The notes under the pieces are model-generated. The model saw nothing but the letters and a program-made list of their open reading frames with translations. It was not told the DNA's origin and searched no databases. A stretch of DNA of 8,764 bases from Prevotella sp. UBA1395 (GTDB lineage Bacteria > Bacteroidota > Bacteroidia > Bacteroidales > Bacteroidaceae): positions 1 to 8,764 of the forward strand of contig DBQL01000166.1 in NCBI GenBank assembly GCA_002305235.1. Reading direction: 5' to 3'. Each line of letters begins with the position of its first letter. Positions within the stretch are counted from its first letter, which is position 1. Below are positions 1 to 3,970 of this stretch, piece after piece. Both the position numbers and the translations under genes were made by a program.

Positions 1-2
1 AC

Positions 3-35
3 GTAAGGAAAACGCCCTCGTGTCAGTAAGGAAAA
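3..35. repeat. Short direct repeat, two copies of GTAAGGAAAA
   Basis: GTAAGGAAAA occurs at 3-12 and again at 26-35, a period of 23 nt, with unrelated sequence between (ACGCCCTCGTGTCA). The repeat touches the window edge, so more copies could lie to the left. Two 10-bp copies could be chance. I recognise no protein-binding site or attachment site in it. Confidence 0.35.
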
Positions 36-74
36 ATCTTGACCGCGCAACGGGGTATATCCCATCGCATGAGC

Positions 75-156
75 ATTACTATCTAATCGCGTCGCCATTA
101 GATAGTAAACGCGCCACGATTGCTATCTAAACGCGACGCGATTAGATAGCAATCGC
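75..156. repeat. Array of four alternating inverted-repeat units forming two hairpins (REP/BIME-like)
   Basis: The octamer CTATCTAA occurs four times in strictly alternating orientation: 79-86, 98-105 (as TTAGATAG), 123-130 and 142-149 (as TTAGATAG). In one orientation all four units fit the consensus CGCGATTAGATAGYAAW followed by CG-rich bases. Hairpin 1 has a perfect 12-bp stem (76-87 with 97-108) and a 9-nt loop. Hairpin 2 has a perfect 14-bp stem (117-130 with 142-155) and an 11-nt loop. Bases 79-95 and 133-149 are also a perfect 17-bp inverted repeat, so one long hairpin centred near 114 is an alternative fold. Neither hairpin is followed by a T-run, so these are not ordinary terminators. 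The arrangement resembles paired palindromic repeats of the REP/BIME kind; a structured RNA or protein-binding site is also possible. The repeat structure is seen directly; its function is unknown. Confidence 0.85.
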
Positions 157-243
157 AAAACCATTTGTACGAGAATCATAACCTATTGATTAACAACAAT
201 ATAATACAAGCGCATATATCGTTGGAGCAATAGGATTGCACGG

Positions 244-271
244 AAAAAAGATGGTATAAAAATTTTACACC
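244..271 (-). terminator. Probable rho-independent terminator of the GH25 gene
   Basis: Read on the minus strand, GGTGTAAAATTTTTATACC (271 down to 253) folds into an 8-bp stem with one G-U pair and a 3-nt loop. It is followed after 3 nt by six T (249 down to 244). It begins 4 nt after the GH25 stop codon at 275-277, a typical place for a terminator. The stem is AT-rich and therefore weak, so intrinsic termination here is likely but not certain. Confidence 0.5.
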
Positions 272-274
272 AAA

Positions 275-1168
275 TCAATTAGGCTCATCCTTCTGTCGAC
301 CGATGGTGAGTTGCAAAAGATCATAGTAGGTGCCGTTATAGACGTTCAGGTCTACGTTGCCCTTGATGCCCGGCAACTGTCCGGTGTCGGTGTGTTGCCA
401 GAATTTCCACGTACCCTTGTATTCTATCTTGTCCACATAGTAATGGGCTATCCAGTAGGGATAGTCGTCGAAAACGGGTGCGCTGAGATACTTCTTCTTG
501 AATTTATAATAGGTATAGATGATGGGTTTCACATGGTACTTATCCTCCACGATATGCAACCACGTGAGTACGTCGGTCTGAAAATCCTGTACGGAAACAT
601 CCTTGGGCACATGCTCTATGTCCAATACCGGCGGCAGGTCGCCGTCTTCCAATCGCACCTTATCCAAAAAATGATAAGCCTGAGACCGTGCCGACGAGCT
701 GTTGGTCCAAAAATGATAGGCTCCGCGAATGAAACCGTACTCGCGCGACCGTTCGAAATTGTCGATAAAATTGGGGTCGATGCGCGACGAGCCTTCCGTG
801 CCCTTGATGATGACAAATCGCAAGGGATTGCCATCTACCAGCGCGTTGGCCTTGAGACGCCTCCAATCGATGATGCCTTGATAGTGTGAAATGTCGATGC
901 CGTGAATCTCATAGCCTTGCGGATACTTGGCGTCGCCATAGAGAGCACGCCATCGAAAGCCCGTGGGACCGACAAAAAAATAGTAGAATGCCCAGATGTA
1001 GAGCGCGATAACGCCCAACGCTCCCAGCAGGCAGCCTTTGCGAGTGCCCTTGGCCAAGAATGGAAAAAGATGACGGAAAGACCAAAAGCCGGTGTATCCA
1101 TGAGTGTAAGCTCGATGATGCCGCGTCGATGATGGTCTTCGATGATTTCCGGATTTGCTGCTACTCAT
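275..1168 (-). CDS. Membrane-anchored GH25 family lysozyme (N-acetylmuramidase)
   Basis: A 297-residue protein of glycoside hydrolase family 25, which cleaves the beta-1,4 bond between N-acetylmuramic acid and N-acetylglucosamine in peptidoglycan. The GH25 domain covers about residues 89-284. The visible acidic residues match the family's active site: Asp92 in GIDISHYQG, Asp183 and Glu185 in PPVLDIEH, and Asp273 in GNVDLNVYNG. The N-terminus is a basic, His/Arg/Ser-rich tail of about 44 residues. One hydrophobic segment follows at about 45-67 (GCLLGALGVIALYIWAFYYF), with no cleavage motif, so the protein is probably inner-membrane anchored with the enzyme in the periplasm. I chose the ATG at 1166-1168. 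An in-frame TTG at 1214-1216 would give 313 residues, but its first codons lie inside the terminator hairpin of the preceding pfp gene. Tandem with pfp on the same strand, 96 nt downstream. No promoter of its own is evident. Role inferred: cell-wall turnover or remodelling. Confidence 0.9.
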   Translation of the reverse strand: MSSSKSGNHRRPSSTRHHRAYTHGYTGFWSFRHLFPFLAKGTRKGCLLGALGVIALYIWAFYYFFVGPTGFRWRALYGDAKYPQGYEIHGIDISHYQGIIDWRRLKANALVDGNPLRFVIIKGTEGSSRIDPNFIDNFERSREYGFIRGAYHFWTNSSSARSQAYHFLDKVRLEDGDLPPVLDIEHVPKDVSVQDFQTDVLTWLHIVEDKYHVKPIIYTYYKFKKKYLSAPVFDDYPYWIAHYYVDKIEYKGTWKFWQHTDTGQLPGIKGNVDLNVYNGTYYDLLQLTIGRQKDEPN

Positions 1169-1181
1169 GGGCAAAATTGAT

Positions 1182-1230
1182 AAAAAGGAGCACTCCCCCG
1201 TTGCCTGAACAGACAACCTCGGAGTGTCCC
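1182..1230 (-). terminator. Rho-independent terminator downstream of pfp
   Basis: On the minus strand GGACACTCC (1229-1221) pairs with GGAGTGCTCC (1196-1187), with one bulged C. A second inner stem pairs GTTG (1217-1214) with CAAC (1203-1200). The run TTTTT (1186-1182) follows at once. The hairpin starts 35 nt after the pfp stop codon, a classical intrinsic terminator. The plus strand has a shorter T4 (1231-1234), so it may work weakly in both directions. The T-run ends 13 nt before the GH25 ATG at 1168, so the GH25 gene depends on read-through or on a promoter hidden in this stretch. An attenuator role is possible but has no direct support. Confidence 0.75.
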
Positions 1231-1264
1231 TTTTGATGTGGTAAAACTCTGATGTGAAAGCCGA

Positions 1265-2914
1265 TTACTTCTTGGCGGCATTCTCCAAAGCGAGCGTGCG
1301 GGTCTCGCGGTCGCAGATTTCTGTCGGACCCCAGTACTGAATAGGACCGGGATAAACGAAACAGGTCTTGCGGGCAAACTCCTCGCGCTTCTCGACAAAC
1401 TTCTTGAACGGAGCGCCATCCAGCTCGACGAGGGCCTTGCGGATTACCGGTTTGTTCTCGCCGTTACGACGCTCGATGTTCATCATCATCGTGATGGGCA
1501 CGCCACCGGCCACCCAGTCGGCTGCGGGTGCGGAGAGATTCTGCACGATGGCCATGTAACCCGTCTTCTCGTTGGCAATCAGGTTGGCGGCGCTCACACC
1601 CAACGCATAGCAATAGTCTGCGTCGAAGTTGGAGGGAGCGGCGCAGCGACCCTCGTAACCAAAGAAGTGATGAAGGGCCGAGAAACTGCCGTTATACTTG
1701 CCTTCGGCCTTCCAGCTCTCGAGCTTGTCGGCCACCATGTCAGACAACAGACGCTCGGTCTCGATGAGAGAAACCTGCACATTGCCGTGGGGATCACGGT
1801 CGAGCGACAGCTGAGTGGCCACATTATGGGGCAGAGTGGCAAAGGTATCGGCATTCTCCTTGGACAGATGGGCCAAGATATAGTCGCGCTGGGCTGCAGC
1901 CTCGAGGTCGCGATAGTCGGCGCCGTGAGCGGCAAGCAGGTCGTTCAGCTCGTCGATGAGGCGGCCGATGGCGGGAATGAACTCGATCAAACCCTCAGGA
2001 ACGAGTACCACTCCGAAGTTATTGCCATCCTCAGAACGCTGAACCACAGCGGTGGCAATCTCTTCCACGATTTGGTTCAGGGTCATGTCTTTCTGCTCAA
2101 TCTCCTCGGAGATCAGGCAAATGTTGGGCTGTGTCTGCAGGGCACACTCCAATGCGATGTGTGACGCGGAGCGACCCATGAGCTTGATGAAGTGCCAATA
2201 TTTGCGAGCGGAGTTTGCGTCGCGCTCGATATTACCGATAAGCTCGGCATAAACCTTTGTGGCGGTGTCGAAACCGAAGCTGGTCTCGATCTGCTTGTTC
2301 TTCAAATCGCCGTCGATAGTCTTGGGACAGCCGATGACCTGAATGCCATAATTGTGGGAAGCATAATACTCTGCCAACACGCAGGCATTGGTATTGGAGT
2401 CGTCTCCACCGATGATGACCAAGGCCTTGATGTTGAGTTGCTCCAAAATCTCGCGACCCTTCTCAAACTGGTCGGCTTTTTCCAGCTTGGTACGGCCCGA
2501 TCCGATCATGTCAAAACCACCGGTATTGCGGTACTGGTCAACATATTCGGAAGTAAGCTCAATGTATTCGTGATCGATCAGTCCGCTCGGACCCATGAGG
2601 AATCCGTAAACCTTGTTGTTGGGGTTCTGACTCTTCACAGCATCGAAAATACCGCAAATCACATTGTGTCCGCCCGGAGCCTGACCGCCGGAAAGAATGA
2701 TACCCACATTCTTCTCCATGCCAACCTTCTCATCACCGGGCACAAACTCTATGATAGGCATGCCGTATGTGTTAGGGAACAAACTCTTGATTTCATCCTG
2801 ATTACCAACACTCTGTGTCAGTTCACCTTCTTTTACCTTTACAGCTCCTACCAAACCCTTGGGAAGTTTCGGCTGATACTGCAAACGAGCTTTCTGCAAT
2901 AGACTTGCTTTCAT
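1265..2914 (-). CDS. pfp: Diphosphate--fructose-6-phosphate 1-phosphotransferase (PPi-dependent phosphofructokinase)
   Basis: A 549-residue cytoplasmic enzyme that reversibly transfers phosphate from pyrophosphate to fructose 6-phosphate, giving fructose 1,6-bisphosphate in glycolysis and gluconeogenesis. Motifs in order: GGQAPGG (76-82) in the phosphate-donor site; GGDD (169-172), where Asp replaces the Gly of ATP-dependent enzymes; PKTIDGDL (197-204), whose Lys198 and catalytic Asp201 are typical of PPi users; MGRSASH (246-252) and GYEGR (419-423) for sugar-phosphate binding. The GGDD plus PKTID pair is the established signature for PPi rather than ATP use. Length fits the long clade found in Bacteroidota and plants, with a helical insertion at about 310-420. 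The ATG at 2912-2914 follows a leader of about 30 nt from a good promoter (2953-2983), without a Shine-Dalgarno sequence, as is usual in this phylum. The gene is closed by the hairpin at 1182-1230. No damage seen. Confidence 0.96.
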   Translation of the reverse strand: MKASLLQKARLQYQPKLPKGLVGAVKVKEGELTQSVGNQDEIKSLFPNTYGMPIIEFVPGDEKVGMEKNVGIILSGGQAPGGHNVICGIFDAVKSQNPNNKVYGFLMGPSGLIDHEYIELTSEYVDQYRNTGGFDMIGSGRTKLEKADQFEKGREILEQLNIKALVIIGGDDSNTNACVLAEYYASHNYGIQVIGCPKTIDGDLKNKQIETSFGFDTATKVYAELIGNIERDANSARKYWHFIKLMGRSASHIALECALQTQPNICLISEEIEQKDMTLNQIVEEIATAVVQRSEDGNNFGVVLVPEGLIEFIPAIGRLIDELNDLLAAHGADYRDLEAAAQRDYILAHLSKENADTFATLPHNVATQLSLDRDPHGNVQVSLIETERLLSDMVADKLESWKAEGKYNGSFSALHHFFGYEGRCAAPSNFDADYCYALGVSAANLIANEKTGYMAIVQNLSAPAADWVAGGVPITMMMNIERRNGENKPVIRKALVELDGAPFKKFVEKREEFARKTCFVYPGPIQYWGPTEICDRETRTLALENAAKK

Positions 2915-2952
2915 TTTTTCGAGATTTATAAATTAAAATAATATAGCTGTTG

Positions 2953-2983
2953 CAAAATTACGCTTTTTTTTTAAGGAAATAAA
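2953..2983 (-). promoter_or_regulatory. Bacteroidota-type promoter for pfp
   Basis: On the minus strand the -7 box is TAATTTTG (2960-2953), an exact match to the Bacteroidota consensus TAnnTTTG. The -33 box is TTTA (2983-2980), three of four bases of TTTG. The spacer is 19 nt, which fits. Transcription should start near 2946, giving a leader of about 30 nt before the ATG at 2914. The spacer contains a nine-base homopolymer (A9 on the minus strand, 2972-2964). Assignment is by consensus match and position. Confidence 0.7.
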
Positions 2984-3029
2984 GAAAAAAACATAGAAAA
3001 CCAATTTTGAATTATTTTTTATCGAAATT

Positions 3030-3060
3030 ATTGTCGTTATCCTTTTTTTTTATACCTTTG
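3030..3060 (+). promoter_or_regulatory. Bacteroidota-type promoter for the plus-strand envelope operon
   Basis: The -7 box TACCTTTG (3053-3060) matches TAnnTTTG exactly. The -33 box is ATTG (3030-3033), three of four bases of TTTG. The spacer is 19 nt and includes a T9 run (3043-3051). The predicted transcription start near 3067 leaves about 30 nt before the ATG at 3097. This promoter decides the start of the next gene: an upstream in-frame TTG at 3007 lies before the promoter, and an ATG at 3073 would have almost no leader. No other consensus promoter is seen before 3971, so it probably drives at least three genes. Confidence 0.7.
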
Positions 3061-3096
3061 AGGAAAATATTAATGACACACATAAAAATACCTGTC

Positions 3097-3369
3097 ATGG
3101 CAAAGAAAAAAGATTTGAAACAGACCATCAACTACATTTGCAGTGAGCTGTTCGCCGAAGCGGTAGCCGCTTCCTTGTATGGAACAAAGGTAAGCGAGGA
3201 GGCCGCGGAGAACCTGCTCTCGTCGATTATCATCACCAAAAACGATTTCGTCAAGCGCATCTCACATCCACAACCGGGCATGGAACCCAAGAAATACTAT
3301 GCACGACTCGTCTCAGACTTCAACCACCGCGTGTCTGACATTATCGACCAAATCGGCAATTTAGGATAA
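3097..3369 (+). CDS. Small conserved-looking hypothetical protein, 90 residues
   Basis: I do not recognise a named domain. The protein is soluble and probably all-helical. It has a basic start (MAKKKDLKQ), an amphipathic helix at about 8-27 (INYICSELFAEAVAASLYG), a helix at 32-56, a turn with HPQPGMEP at 57-64, and a last helix at 66-87. No signal peptide, membrane segment or metal-binding cysteine cluster is present; the single Cys is at 15. The start at 3097 is chosen because it sits about 30 nt after the predicted transcription start; longer versions from 3073 or 3007 fit the promoter poorly. The stop lies 8 nt before the acyltransferase start, so the two are almost certainly co-transcribed. 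A role connected with the acyltransferase is only a guess from position. Confidence 0.8.
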   Translation: MAKKKDLKQTINYICSELFAEAVAASLYGTKVSEEAAENLLSSIIITKNDFVKRISHPQPGMEPKKYYARLVSDFNHRVSDIIDQIGNLG

Positions 3370-3377
3370 GCAGCAGT

Positions 3378-3932
3378 ATGACAAGACGCTTTTGCAACTG
3401 GCTGCTTTTCAAACGAATGGGGTGGACTGAGCACATCACCGTGGAACTTCCCGAGAAATATATCATCTGCATGGCTCCCCATACCAGCAATTGGGATTTC
3501 CTGATCGGACAACTATTCATGCGGGCCAAAAACGAGAAGATCAACTTCCTGATGAAGAAGGAGTGGTTCTTCTGGCCGCTCGGACCCCTCTTCAAGAGAA
3601 TGGGCGGCATACCGGTATATCGTTCCAAGCACACGAGCATGACCGACAATTTGGCCGACATTGCCGAGAAAAGCCATGCCTTCAAGCTCTGTGTCACACC
3701 GGAAGGCACACGGTCGTTCAATCCCGAGTGGAAGAAGGGGTTCTATTACATCGCTATGAAAGCACAGATTCCCGTGCTCCTCTATGGCGTAGACTATGAG
3801 AAGAAACTCGTGGAATGTACCAAGAGTTTCATCCCTACGGGCAACGTGGAGGAGGAAATGCGAGAAGTGAAGCTGTATTTCAAAGATTACAAAGGTAAAA
3901 AACCGGAGAATTTCACCATAGGAGAGGTGTGA
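3378..3932 (+). CDS. PlsC-like 1-acyl-glycerol-3-phosphate acyltransferase family protein
   Basis: A 184-residue member of the glycerophospholipid acyltransferase family, which transfers fatty acyl groups from acyl-ACP or acyl-CoA to a lipid acceptor. The four family blocks are visible: the catalytic HX4D motif in APHTSNWDF (His35, Asp40); a basic stretch at about 59-82 ending in GGIPVYR (76-82); PEGTRS (108-113), the glycerol-phosphate binding block; and a hydrophobic segment with proline near 130-137 (QIPVLLYG). It is shorter than classical PlsC (about 240 residues) and lacks an obvious N-terminal membrane helix, so it probably sits on the inner membrane surface through the hydrophobic and basic face of block II. 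The true acceptor may not be lysophosphatidic acid: ornithine or other aminolipid acylation also uses this family. It follows the 90-residue gene by 8 nt and precedes the amidase gene by 38 nt. Confidence 0.88.
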   Translation: MTRRFCNWLLFKRMGWTEHITVELPEKYIICMAPHTSNWDFLIGQLFMRAKNEKINFLMKKEWFFWPLGPLFKRMGGIPVYRSKHTSMTDNLADIAEKSHAFKLCVTPEGTRSFNPEWKKGFYYIAMKAQIPVLLYGVDYEKKLVECTKSFIPTGNVEEEMREVKLYFKDYKGKKPENFTIGEV

Positions 3933-3970
3933 ATCCATCAATGAAAGAGGTTTAAGGAATTATCAATCAA

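Larger units (their letters stand above)
1..274. other. Non-coding left edge of window, downstream of the GH25 gene
   Basis: I find no convincing gene here. The stretch holds a 10-bp direct repeat (3-12 and 26-35), a four-unit inverted-repeat array (about 75-156), an AT-rich segment (160-250) with a weak 7-bp inverted repeat (CCTATTG 182-188, CAATAGG 228-234), and a probable minus-strand terminator (244-271). One plus-strand frame is open from base 2 to a stop at 128-130. It has no ATG start, and its end runs through the repeat array, so I do not call it as a gene. The left neighbour lies outside the window. Confidence 0.7.

Noticed and set aside
2..130. Open plus-strand frame from the window edge to a stop at 128-130, with a possible GTG at 20
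   Set aside because: About 42 codons can stay open by chance. There is no ATG, the frame ends inside the inverted-repeat array, and the sequence is not recognisable as a protein end. A left extension of the sequence would settle it.
75..156. CRISPR array
   Set aside because: The repeat units are short, alternate in orientation and are separated by related rather than unique sequence. No cas gene is present.
1169..1216. Longer GH25 protein starting at TTG 1216 (16 more residues)
   Set aside because: These codons lie within the pfp terminator hairpin and T-run. The first ATG is at 1168.
2192..2902. Plus-strand open frame (236 codons) opposite pfp
   Set aside because: Shadow of pfp, whose active-site motifs are read on the minus strand. 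The product resembles no family and has no promoter.
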